64,000 nucleotides of DNA from positions 1 to 64,000 of the forward strand of contig JAALGZ010000036.1 of the NCBI GenBank assembly GCA_015227615.1, written 5' to 3'. This DNA is from Labyrinthula sp. Ha. Taxonomy: Eukaryota > Sar > Bigyra > Labyrinthulida > Labyrinthulaceae. The notes below the pieces were generated by a model, which saw only the letters and a program-made list of their open reading frames with translations, made no database searches and was not told where the DNA came from. Below are positions 1-12,535 of this stretch, one piece after another (the stretch's first letter is position 1; each line of letters opens with the position of its first letter). The translations under genes and the position numbers were made by a program.

Positions 1-3000
1 ATAGTTTCAACCACGCACCGTTTCGCTGCATCGTTGAGCCGGATGCGATACTAACATTACCACCACCGAAATATCCATCACCCGTTTTCAAATTTAAGCT
101 TCCCGCAAAGCCTTTAAGTGCGGAAGCCGTCTTAATAATCACTTGACCACTATTCCTAGATACAGCGGTACCAGAACTTATGAAAATGTTTCCACCGGTA
201 TGCAGCGCTGAGGAACCAGCGTGAATAGATATGTTCCCTCCTACGCCACTTTTATCTGGTCCACGGCTCGAGCCTAAAGTAATATCAGTAGTCAAAATAT
301 ACCACTAACAAGCCAAACATTTCCTCCACCACCACCTTTATTTTTATAGTTAGCGGAGTTGTTCCCAGCAATTAAGAATAAGGAACCTGCTCCAGTTCTG
401 CCCTCTATTACTGAGGTGGCATTTATTGTTATGTTTCCTGCAATAGGATGTTGTGCATACGTGTTCAATACCCCACTGTGTATAACTAAATTTCCATTCC
501 CATCGCCAGATGAATTTCCTGTTTGTACAAAAATGCTGCCACTTCTTCCTTTCCTAACTTTTCCACTCTCCAAAATAATATTTCCACTGCCTTGATACTT
601 GCCTCCTTCGGAGGTCAAGACATGGATGAAACCACTTTCGGTAAGATAACTATACCCAGACTGAAGAGTTATTGCTCCAGCCGCATTCATTCTATCTCCA
701 GCCAAATGTCCTGCAACCATTTTGACATTGCCGCTTTTGAAAGTACTACTTCCCGCAGATAAGTGAATATCTCCAGCTCTCCCTAAAGAGGTATTACCGA
801 CAAAGAGAGAAATATTTCCAGTTTGCCAGGTTCTACTTGGACCTGTCGAAAGGGTTAAGTTCCCTGAACTACCTTGCTCTCCTCCTCGGGCCGAGCTAAC
901 ATTTAGACTGCCACTATTACCTCTACGAGAAAAACCGGATGTCAAACTTATATCCCCACCAGTACCAATACTCGAGTTTCCTCCGCGAAGAAAAATAAAG
1001 CCACCATGATTTAGCTTGCTTTGTCCTTGTGCGTAGCCACCAACAACTTCTATTGCGCCTCCAGAGCCACCATTATAAACACTTGTGCTAGTACCAGACC
1101 CAGCTTTTAGCCGAATTATACCACCGGCTCTTTCTAATGCAGAGGAGTTCCCAGCCGAAAACAGGATTGACCCTCCGTGCCCAGAGTTGCCATCTCCAAC
1201 CCTAACGCTAAAATTTCCCCCTTTTCCTTTTGTTCCTGTTCCAGTTGAAATAAATATTTTTCCTGAGTTTCCATATGTGCTGTTTCCTGTAATTATTGTT
1301 ATACCTAAGAAAAACATTAGAACGTGATTTCAAAGTACCTCCTGATACCCCTTTCCGTCCCGCGTTTAAGGTTTGCAAGGATATGCTTCCGCTGTGAAGA
1401 AGATGGCTACCTCCACTGGATATGTTTACATGTCCACCAATGCCTCCACTAGACGTTCCAGCAATCATTTCAGTATCTCCCCCTCGAGTAGCACGCTGAA
1501 GACCATGTCCTTTTCCAGCCCCTGTGACTGATGAAGAGAATAAAAATACTTATAAGCACATGTCCCCCATAACCTCCTGAACGAGGATTCGGACTTAATC
1601 CGTCCCCGCCAAGGATTTTGATGGAACTACCCCCAATGTTGTGACCAGTGCTGTTTCCACCAATAAGAGACACATTTCCCGATTGCCAGCCGTTTCCAAG
1701 TCCCAGAACAATGTCACCGGAAACCTTTTTTGGTGCATACCCGGTTTTTAAGTATATGCTTCCAGTCTTACCTCTTCTGGATCGGCCGGAGGAGATATTG
1801 AGAAACCCACTAGACCCTTGATACCCCGCAGTTGCAGATTCTACTTTAATATTTCCACTAGAGGTAGGATCAGCCATTCCGGAGAGAAGACGAATGCTAC
1901 CACCAGTGGCAAACGAAGTTGTATTACCTGCTGCTAAAGATATGTTCCCTCCAATTCCGCTTGATCCTTTTCCAACACCTAAATACACGTAGCCACCTTT
2001 ATGATTCTTTGCATTTCCTGTCTTGACTGTAATAGAGCCAGAGTCTCTATTGAGACTATATCCAGTGTGAATCTCGACCCATCCACTACCGCCCATGTTT
2101 CCAGAATCGTGCGTTCGAAGCTTTATCCATCCCGAGGAAGTTGTTTCCCCCTGTCCTGAAACTAGTTCTATTTCGCCGCCTCTGCCTTGATGGGAAAACC
2201 CGCCGTATGCTTTTATTGCACCGCCATGATCGAAAATTGCGCCTCCTAAGCCCGTTCCTCCATAAATAAGAACCTCTCCACCATCACCACCATCCGCGAA
2301 TATGTCATTGGTTCCACTTCCCCCAGATATAAAAACCATCCCACCTTTATGAGCCCTAGCTCCGGTGTCACCGCCAATTATGTACGCATCGCCTCCATCG
2401 CCACTTTGCCCACTGCCTACTTTAATCCTGATGTCGCCACCGCGCCCATTTGCAGCTGATCCTGTATTCAATGCCAATACCCCCGAGTCTCCAAAGCTAC
2501 TCGTACCAGTATGAGCCATTATGCCTCCGCTTGTGCCGGCAATTCCAGCATCAGGGGTCCTGAAAAATATACTACCACTAGAAGTCATCAAAGATTCACC
2601 AGAAGTAATAGAAATTGCACCTCCTACAGCTCCAGAAGTATCAGTGGTGCGACCTGCTTTGACATTTATATGCCCTCCACGCTCAAAATTTCCTGTTCCT
2701 ACCTCAAGAAGAATAAAGCCACCAGCGCCACCACTAGCTTCACCAGAGATTAACGAAATAAATCCTGATCCTCCAAGTGTAGAAACACCGCTTCGCACAG
2801 ATATATAACCGCTTTCACCTTGTTCACCTGCGTCAGATGTGAAGAGCTGTAAATTTCCACTACTGCTTAGAATGCTGTTACCAGACCCTAATAAAATTGA
2901 GCCACCGGTTCCTGAATATGCAACTCCACCTTTTCCACTGAAATCACCAGCAGCATCTTGCTCCGAAGCGCCATGTGCCTCGCCCCCTACTACATACACG

Positions 3001-6000
3001 GTTCCTCCATCGCCGCCATTCAACACATTTGGATTAACTCCTGAACCAGCACGCAAGAAAACACTTCCACCTACACTGCTAGTGTCTCGCGAGTTGCCTG
3101 CCTGCAACATGATTTCCCCTCCATTCCCTTTATCACCGATTCCTACTACAACCTTTATTGCGCCCCCAGCACCATTAGTAGACCTTCCTGTAAGTACCAG
3201 AATATCCCCGGATGGTCCTCCAGTCGCTTCACCAGTGCCGACATAAACCTGTCCACTCGCTCCACTAACTCCTGTCTCGGCGGAGCTTATTTCAACTCTA
3301 CCTGAAGACCTACTCTTGCTAAATCCACTCTTAATCATAACAGATCCACCAATTCCACTCTGGGCCTCCCCACTTAGAAACAACAAATCTCCCCCCCTGT
3401 CACGTACACTAGATCCATACGATTTTCCACTAGATATAAATATATCGCCACCATCGCCTCCATTTGCAAGTTCCGTACTTGAACCGTCTCCCCCTATATA
3501 TATAAAATTTTGCTAAAATTCACCTCTGATAGAAATTTGGCCCCCTTTTGCCGCTCCCGCTCTAGCCTCGCCAGCAACCAAAGAGATAATTCCTCCATCC
3601 CCTTCCCAACTTCGCCCAATTTTAACCTTAAAGTCACCACCTCTATTTCCTGAGGAGTCTGCTGTTATTAACTTGAGTGACCCTGTGTCTCCGTATAAAG
3701 CGCTTCCCGTTTCCAGCACAATCGAACCTGAGTTTCCGTCTCGCCCTCCAGAGGCTGTTTCTAAGACTACATCTCCAGAGTCGGTGTAGGCGCTTTGACC
3801 ACTTAAAATATTGATACTACCTCCCATTCCGCTACGAGCTGAACCTGCCCACAACTCTATACTCCCACCTGTGTTACCATCAGCTAGTCCACCAGATATT
3901 CTAACAAATCCAGGGACAGAGCGAGAGTTCAACGTCTCAGTCTTCATAAACACATCTCCTCCCTTAACAAACAGTGCTCCAGCTCTTCCCTGTATTGAAT
4001 CAAATGTGTCACCAGAGGCTATAGATACATTCCCCGCGATACCAGCTGGATGTAAGTTCTTGCCTCCAACAAGGTATAGTCCCTTCGAATAGAGTGATTT
4101 TGAGATGCCAACACTTAATTCAACGCCTCCTGAGACACCAGCATCAGTACTTCCAGAACGCAATGTTAGGCTGCCAGTGTCTCCACTGAGAGAATATCCG
4201 GTGATTACATGTATGTCTCCAGTGTTACCACCATACCCGGTACTATTCTGCGTCCTTAAAATTAAGTTACCTGAGGTACTATTTGAGGAAGAACCGGACA
4301 CGATTTCAATGACTCCACCTTTATCAAAATATGAAGTGGTATTTCCAGCCTGAAATCGAAGTTGGCCGGGGACAGCGGTGCTTGTTCCAACTCGAAGTAC
4401 TATTTCCCCACTTGTTCCATTCATGGAGTGTCCTGTTTCAACCAATACACTTCCGCTTTCTCCAAGTTTACTTCCCCCTGTATGCAGCACAATATCTCCC
4501 GTTCTTCCAACAGAAGTCTGTTCACCGGTTGAAACAAACACATTTCCCGAACCCCCATGTAAGCTTCTACCAGTGGTTATATCAATTTCTCCACCTCTTC
4601 CAAAGTTGGCATCACCAGATAGTATTACAACGCGACCTCCTACATGAGACGAACGGTTGCCCCTCGCTTGGCCCCCTACAAGTTGTATGGAACCACCATT
4701 GTCTCCGGTCCCTGCAAGGACGTCAATTCTTCCTCCATCTCTATTAAATTCTAGAACATCCCCACCCTGGATCAATATTGGGCTGGTTTGGGAACCATAG
4801 GAGTCTCCTATCTTCAGCATTATGCCACCGGCGTTCTTACTCTTCGAGTTTCCCGTCCTAATTTGCAAGTCTCCAGAAATACTTCTCAAGGTGTCCCCCG
4901 ATGAGATTTCAATTTTACCAGTGCCACCTTCACTAGAAGCAGCAGATTGAAGCCTAATAATTCCAGAGGAGCTGCAAGTTGATGCGCCGGTAGTAAGGAC
5001 GACATTACCTCCTAATCCAAACTTTGAATTTCCCCCAGAAACTACCACATTTCCACCTGTTGCAACTTCACCTGATCCTCCTGCAACATTCAATGAGCCT
5101 ACAAAACCATCCTTGGATTCTCCAGTTTCAAATATCAACTTTCCAGAGTTCCCTTGAGAAGAGTTTCCTGTTTTAATTAGAATATTTCCTGAGGAAGCTT
5201 TCGCTTTCACACTTGCAGAAATAAACGACAACCCTCCACTGGAAACATTACCACGAGAACCGATAAGATTAACAGTACCACCAATACCTGCCACTGAAGT
5301 GCCAGATTCAATAATAACTTCCCCACCAATAGCCTCAAAGGTTGAACCTCCTTTTAAATGAATCTTTCCAGCTGTACCAACACCTAAATTAAAAAAAAAA
5401 CACGTATACCGCCGCCGAGTACTCGCCCACTTGACTTTCCAGCTTCTATTGTTATGTCACCGCCCGAACCTCTGTTACGATTTGTTCCTGAGCCTGCGAC
5501 AAGATGTATTGATCCTCCTTTGCCGTTAATTAATGCTATGTCGCTACCCCTTGCAACAATTTCACCAGAAGAATTCAAAAGTGCTGTAGTTTCATTCAGC
5601 ACAAACGAGAAGCTTTTCCTGGCAATCCCGCGCAGTTTAGAGGATTGCCCATGGACTTCGAAAGAGCCTTCACCAAAATCTGGATCAGCTTCAACTTTAA
5701 GATTTCCAAATATTATGTTCGTACTAGCAAACGAATTTGGGCAAGGTTCATCGAAAACGCTATTTCTGCAATTCTTACTTACAAGATTCGCAGTTAGCTC
5801 GCAGGTTGCCTCGGAGGAGCACCACGCACAATCAGGTAGTTTTACACATTCTGAACATGAATAAAGATGATCACAGTTTGGTAAAACTGGGCAGCTGTTA
5901 TTTTCAAATTTCCAATCACCGCAAAATCCTACATCTGGCCCCTCAATACTCCCTTGCAAACATTTCAGTGTGGATCCACAAAAACCGCAATCAGCAGATG

Positions 6001-6217
6001 CAACACACTTGGTACAATTTCCAACAGCATTCCAATATCCTGTGCCTAACTCCGGTGACATTCCAGTACATTCATCACCAGAACTTTTTACCTTTTCCAG
6101 CACGATACCACCATTAGACTTCGCTTCAAGCAACGGTGCCATAGAACAAAAACAGAGTAGTAGTACTAACACCACGCAATCACTATTACAAAGAAACAGG
6201 TTTGTTTCTTTTTTCAT
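1..6217 (-). CDS. Giant secreted PSI-domain protein with Gly/Ser beta-repeats (partial, continues beyond left edge)
   Basis: One multi-exon gene read right to left. I chose the Met at 6217 because it starts a clean signal peptide (hydrophobic core VVLVLLLCF, small residues before the cut); the frame stays open up to a Met at 6358. Two cysteine modules like PSI domains follow (about 5780-6050), with the CGFC and CAWC cores. Then come about 1,900 residues of a 16-18 residue unit, roughly G-x-S-G-x-I-x-L-x-T-G-x-S, probably more than a hundred copies, suggesting a beta-solenoid. Exons join across GT-AG introns at 5384-5409 (26 nt), 3488-3523 (36), 1528-1549 (22; or 1522-1549, 28), 1305-1338 (34) and 274-302 (29). 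All are phase 1 and keep the repeat in register. The last exon, 1-273, is still open, so the C-terminus and any membrane anchor are unseen. An extracellular adhesion, wall or matrix role is inferred. Confidence 0.8.
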
Positions 6218-7366
6218 TTTAGTTTTTTTTACAACACTAACATTCTTAATCATATTACAACTTCCAACACTCGAGGACATGCTACAAACAACTCGCATCT
6301 TACCTAAAAGATAACCAACTAACATACCTTTTTCCAACAACACCTTCATTCTTAACATTTTAAATTTTTCTTAATCAACTTAATAATTTTTTCTTTTTTT
6401 TTCTTTTTCTGGATATTCTTGATAAAATTTGTTGACAATTCTTCTAACGGCTAATTACTTTCTCAATCTTCATTGGCTAAATTCCGTTCGATACCAATAT
6501 CAACAAAAACGATACCATTACGTGAGCCAATCAAAATGATATCAATTTATCTCAACGAAAAAAATGTGTGCATATTGCAGTCGCGAACGAGCTCACTTCA
6601 TATCATAAAGACATAAGGATATTATTGCATTTATGCACAAAGTACTCCTGTAAAACATGCCCCATATATTATAACGTCGAATAAGCTCGGCCTTTAGTGC
6701 TCTATCACTGGGCAAAATATGTTGCACCTGGTTGGCACTGCACATTGCTAAACCTCTTTAGTTTGTTGTCGTTTGAATCCATACTAGTGAAAAAGACACA
6801 ATTGAAGATGGATGGTTTCTTAATGGTGCTTTATGATAATAGTTCATGCTAGTAAAAGCGATTTGATCTTCGTCTCAAGCCTCAGCATTTAGGTGATAGT
6901 CTTGTCTAAGTAATGTTCAAATGTTCTTGTCTTCTAAGTGGTGAATAGCTGTCCAACTTGCCCGCAGAAGTCAAAAAACAACTTGCGAATCGATAGTAGG
7001 AAACTGAGGTATATTCTATTCACTCTTTCACCTATTATCGTCACAGTTAATAGGACTTTCAGTTTCTTTGATTGGCATCTATGTAAAGACCCTTACCACT
7101 GTAAGATAGATGAATAGCTATTAAAAATGTGGGTCTAACTTACTTTGTAACAGCTTAAATACTACCAGTGTAATAAAATATGTAACTCTTGGATGCTGCT
7201 TTGTACAATATCAAGCAAAACTGTAACAATGCTCCAGAAAAACAAAGAAAAGTCTAGATATTATTCCGGCCAATTCTTGTCATCAACTATTGATAGTTTG
7301 CTCTAGTTAAAATATTTACTTGATGGGTTTAGTGATGTTTTTGGGGGGAGTAACTTCGTAAAAAGA

Positions 7367-7700
7367 GAGGTGTATCCACCCAAGATGCATCATGAACAAT
7401 GAAATCATGATACTAAGCAGCTTAAAGGCTGTTATCTGACCAAATGTCAATAACTTGAGTAGTCTGACATATTATTCTAAGCTCTGATGGAGGTATACCT
7501 TACCAGATGTAGCCCCACAGGGACAACACCTACATGAAATAGAGGTGTATCTATCCAAGATGCATCAGGAACAACGAAATGATATTAATGAATAGTTTAA
7601 TACCTATTATTTTACTAAATTTAAATAGTTTGAGAGGTCTAATACATTATTATAAGCTCTTATGGAGGTATTTGTTACCTGCTGCAGCCCTGCGAGCAGG
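7367..7700. repeat. Diverged tandem duplication, about 175 bp period
   Basis: Two neighbouring copies start at 7367 and 7542. Both begin with GAGGTGTATC, share AAGATGCATCA near the start, and share a GCTCT-ATGGAGGTAT block near the end. The second copy ends near a perfect 6-bp-arm hairpin, CCCTGC-GA-GCAGGG (about 7687-7700). Point differences and small indels show it is not recent. Confidence 0.7.
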
Positions 7701-10479
7701 GTTAGTATTCAAGAGTTGAGAAATTGGCTTTGTCAAGAAGTCGCGGGAAAGAGAAAAGAGTCAAGAAGAACTGTTGAGCCTCTGGAAAGAATTAAAAAGA
7801 GATTGAAGAAATAATACAATTTTTCAAACTTCTTAAATTTTCCGAATTGAAATTTTCTAAGAAAATGTAATGTCAATAACCAAACCCATGTAAAAAAACA
7901 TGTCTATAAACACCAAAAACCACGGGAAACATTCTGAGATAGAAAACTACGAATTTGTTTCCCATTTTTTTTGATTTTTAGTAAGTGAAGGCCTCGTATG
8001 TATAAAGGAGTATGAATTGATGTACATACATATGCTTTGAGCTTAAATTGGGCAGCAATGTGATAACTCCATATATTAAATAACCCACATAGAGACCATT
8101 TAAGATAAGGAGGGCCTTAAAATGCTTGATTCATTACCTCAGTAGAAACTATATTCTTCTATAATTATTATTCATTTATGGCTAAGACATTACTAAGAGG
8201 AAAGTTAGAGTTTAAAAGATGCCGATAAAATCTTAATTGGAAGAAGAATCCTTCGGGGAGTGTCTCTATAGATAAACGACGTCAACGTCAAAGCTATTTA
8301 TAGGTTCTTTACCTGTAGATTTGTTTTTCAATGACAAGAATAAGTACAAATATGCTGGTACAAAAGGTAGGTGAGTACTTAGATAGCTTTAATTTAGGTT
8401 AGAAACATGGGTAACTTTGTTTAAAGAGAAATCCCGTCTGCTTTAAAATAAATATATTTAACTCCAATTAACCAGAGTTTAACCTATTCAATTTTTACTA
8501 ATAAGAATATCAATTTCATGTTTCAAATACTTCAGAAACCATTCTAAACACAAATATTTAGCTTGAAGCAGGAACGCAAACACTCTTCAAATATTTAGAA
8601 TAATATTTTGGCTAAAACATTTTAAGTTAATGGAACTAATATTAGATAAGGTTGTGATCTAATTTCACCATAAAAAACGAATTGGAAGTTCAGTTTCTCT
8701 AATTTAGCATTGAGTTGAAAACCAGCTTTAACTAAGTTAAATAACTATTGCTTTGGTTAATAGGGAAATTCTTACAGTTTCTTCGAATAATACTCAGGGA
8801 GACCTTAAATTACTAATGTTTCAGAAGTGACGACCATCGTTATTAAGTTTTCGTTACTTGTTATCACACATTCAGGGACATTTGACACTTAGGAATATCC
8901 CTTTCAGAGTTGATGAGACCTAGAAAATAGGATACGCTGTTAGGAAATCTATGCAGAATACTTCAATTCTCGAAAAACTTGTTTAGAGACCTAAATTCAA
9001 CCATTTTTTCAATTGGTGAGGTTTGTTTGGACTTTAGAGAAGTATTTCTTGAGGTATTACACGGACTGAAGTTTATAATAACAGCATTTTACCCCAATAC
9101 CGAATTTTCTTTAAGAAAATATCCTAAAATACAGAATTAAAGGTTACAGGTAGTGTTTTTTAGTTGCTTGGGGCTCCCTGGGACAAAAATTTAGGGGGTT
9201 ATAGCAAGACTGTGTGATTTCGTATTTTCAGATGTGCAGATTTTCAACATTAGACTTTTCTGAGTGAAGTATAGCTCAGCTACAATTAAGTACAGAAGAA
9301 AGGTTTGAGAAATAGTTTGAGAAGTCAGGTATGATAAGTTTTTAGGGTCTGAGAAGAATCAGATCATCTATAAAGATGTTCTTCGTGATTCTGCGTTTGA
9401 ATGTATGTTTTTTTTAGAGATATGTAAACTTAGTGAAAAGTACCCTCAAAATTAGCTCTTCTTAGGATTTAAAGTACTCATACTTATCAATTATCTTGAC
9501 AAATCACAATGTTGGAAAGGTTTTTCTAATGTGAAACACATTGCGGGTGATAATATTGTATTTGAGAAAGATTTCGTGTAAAAAACTAAGAAACACTATA
9601 TGCATTGTTTTCAGGAATCGTGTTTTTTTATACTTTATATTGTTTTAATCTTCTAAATTTTTATGTGAATACGTTTTACGTTTAGTTTTCAATATGTTTT
9701 GAGCTTTGTAGAAGAGTTGAAAGGGTATTGTTGATTATATGGCCATTATACTGCACTTTTGAAAAAATGGTTGACAAAGTTTTCGACGCCCCGTAATAAC
9801 AAAAAGAATAAAACAATATTGTTAAATACTATGAATAACTTGAATATAAGAGCTAACTTTGAGAGTTTACACAGGCGATGTAACCTTTTTCTTCATTGTT
9901 TTCTGATCGATATGAAATGAATGAGCTATATTCTTGGTAGTATTTGGTGCTTTACCTGAAATTCACTGTTCTACATCCTATCACACCTAATACAGCTAGA
10001 AATATATTTGGAAGATCTTTCCGATGATGCATTTAACTTTCAATGAAACGAGTTTGGAGTCGAGCTAGAGGGATTTCATTGTCTGCAGTCATCATCCGTT
10101 TCGCTGTTGCTAAAGCACTATTGTTTATTGTTCTTAATATTTTCAGGTTCAATTAAATGCTAAAGAAGTGTAAACTATGAAAAGAGAGCTTTCGAATGAT
10201 ATAAACTAAATCTCGTAACTCCTAGTCTTTGCTTAGGTGTGTTCAATGTCTTGTCTGCCCTTGTAGAAGGGTTCTCCGGAATTGACGGGCCCAGTCTATA
10301 ATGATCATAATAGTGACAGTATATACATGTCTCACATAATCTTGATAGGATAGTTGGGGACGATGCGACATATAAGTCATTCATCATAGTTTCGATTCCC
10401 ATGGTCAAGGAAGGATGTTATGGTATTACCATGGTATTATTGATAGTGGCAATGCTGAATTATATCAGAAACCCCAAAA

Positions 10480-10610
10480 AAGTGGGCCATATAGCCAAAA
10501 CTCAAATGATACTCATGAGTTCCTCAAAACTCACTCAAAGTGTCTGGGAAAAAACTCAAACTCACTCAAAAAAATTAAATCCTCAAAACTCAAATGATAT
10601 ATCATGATGA
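10480..10610. repeat. Cluster of ACTCA/CTCAAA words upstream of the GT90 gene
   Basis: The 130 bases before the GT90 start carry at least six ACTCA words, including the palindrome ACTCATGAGT and two near-identical AAAACTCAAATGAT segments. The cluster sits about 80-200 bp upstream of the ATG, so a promoter role is possible, but simple-repeat growth would look the same. Confidence 0.4.
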
Positions 10611-10682
10611 TATCAAACGGCAGCCCTACTTGTATGAAGATTTCTTCCTTTTTCACATCCCAATATTGCATTACCATGGAAA

Positions 10683-12376
10683 ATGCTAATGTTAGGAAAT
10701 ATCCGTCAAAGAAGGCAAAATCAAAGTCTTCCAAGTCTCCATTACAACCCAAAGAGACTGAAACCAAATGTAAGAAAACTGCTTGCTGTTATAGTATCTG
10801 TTTTCGTTTCTCTGATATTTCTGACAATTTTTCTCCAGTATAATATGGAGTCTGACGACCTAACAGCTGCATCCTTTCCCAACCAGGCCGCTGAAAACGA
10901 AAACGCAAAGATATACATCTCTCCGGACCCAAGGTTTAAAACTTCGAAACCTAAAGATGCTCCCTCCCAAGTTATCCCGGGAGTTCAAATTTTCTCAGAG
11001 CTTTCCCAGTGCCTAGAATCCCAACTCACCTCACTTCAGAGTTTATTGAATAGACGCTCAAAAACCCAACTTTCATTCAAAGATTTCATCTGCTCCTTGA
11101 ACTGCCCAAGATTTGAACCTGAGCTTGAGCACTCTTTCCATATATATGCTCTGTCCTCATATACTTTCCAATATCTCTACAAATCCTGCCTCTCAACCTC
11201 TCCTCCAATGTTTTCTGCCCTTATCCTTATCCAGGGCAATGAACCTTTTTTTATTTCATGCAAAAATCCTTTAACAGGTAAAATTCAAGGCTCAAGATTA
11301 TGGACACTTACTCAACGGTTAATAATTAATGTTTTACGAACGGTTACTGTGCCGGATATATTATTTGGTTTCGACAACCTAGATTGGGCAACCCCGGCTA
11401 CCGAAGGCAAGGTTCCTGGATGGAATATGCCACTTCCTGGAGTGGTTCGCTATGTTGGTACCCAATCACAACCGAGCATATTGTTTCCAACTGGGCAGTT
11501 TATTAAGTCCACAGTGCACTGCCAACTTGCTTCGGTAAGTCTTTTTGTTGGACTTAGCGCGTAGGACAATTATAAGAGTTGGACTAAAGTGTGTCGATTT
11601 AGAGATACACTGCGTCAGAAATCATTTCAAGAAAAGAAGAATGTTGTCTTTTGGCGTGGTTCAAGCACCGGTGTTCCTCTAGCTGATGGAACTACATATT
11701 TTCTTCCTCGTCAAAATGTAGCAAGAAACCTAAATGAAGAGCATATCGGAAGTATTCTTTTCATTTTTTGTTTTATTTTCTTAGATGTTGTGATGGACTT
11801 TGGTTTCACAGGTGGTGAACCACCTGTTTCTGGTAGAGGAAGCAAAATTTACCTAGATCTATTTCACAAGAAATCAAAGCCAGTATGTTGTCTTCCCTTC
11901 TTAATGTATAGTACGTAAAACCTAGTAATTTTGTCGATTTTCGCTATTTATTGCATATGGATGGACATACTGCATCCTGGGGTCTGGCGCAAAAATTTTC
12001 TTCTTTTCAAGCAGCTATTTTATGGGTAGAATCTTCCTTTACTTATAGAGAGCATTTTTATTCTTTAGTTGAACCTTGGAAACATTTTGTTCCAATAAGT
12101 TCAGGAATGTCAGAGTTGAAGGATATGATAAAATACTTGGATGACAACCCAAAGATTGGTGAAGACATCGGAAAAAATGCTTATGATTTGTTTGATGATA
12201 GGTTAAGACCAGAAGCAACGTACTGCTACTTGGTTCGACTGTTTTATTCACTTGCGCAAAGTGGGGAAACAAAACCGACAAAGAGCAATTTGAAAGAGTT
12301 AGGGATTGAATTTGAAAAGTTCAAATACTTTCCTGAGTTTGAGGCCAACTTGGAGCATTTTAAAGCAAATAATTAA
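10683..12376 (+). CDS. GT90 (CAP10-like) glycosyltransferase, type II membrane protein, 4 exons
   Basis: Exons 10683-11534, 11577-11751, 11785-11882 and 11912-12376 join in frame to 529 codons. The introns are 42, 33 and 29 nt. The 33-nt one has no stop, so its removal rests on GT-AG ends, a long T tract and better continuity. The N-terminus is short and basic, followed by one hydrophobic segment (about residues 32-51, LLAVIVSVFVSLIFLTIFL), as in a Golgi type II enzyme. The central NVVFWRGSSTG is the WRGxxTG core of CAP10/GT90 proteins. YLLHMDG followed by the PWKHFVPI region matches the family's donor-binding C-terminal half. Known GT90 members transfer xylose or glucose from UDP-sugars in the secretory pathway; donor and acceptor here are unknown. 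The gene is convergent with the SH3 gene, 159 bp apart. Confidence 0.8.
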
Positions 12377-12535
12377 ATTTAGAATAAAGTGAACACTCTC
12401 AAAGTATTCATTAACGACCTGAAAGAAGTGATGAAAGTTTGTACAGAAGAACAATCTTAAAAGCCAAAAACTACAGAAAAAAACGCTATATTTATCACTC
12501 CTGGAAACTTATGTTAAATCTTTGCCGAGGAATAT

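Larger units (their letters stand above)
6218..10682. other. Gene-poor region
   Basis: AT-rich, with no long open frame and no recognisable coding. It holds the 5' flank of the giant repeat gene, a tandem duplication at 7367-7700, and a cluster of ACTCA/TGAGT words just before the GT90 gene (about 10480-10605). Short open frames here look like chance. Confidence 0.6.

Noticed and set aside
359-5864. Many proline-rich open frames on the plus strand across the giant gene
   Set aside because: They are mirror images of the Gly/Ser repeat: GGN and TCN codons read backwards give Pro-rich frames. No independent gene evidence.
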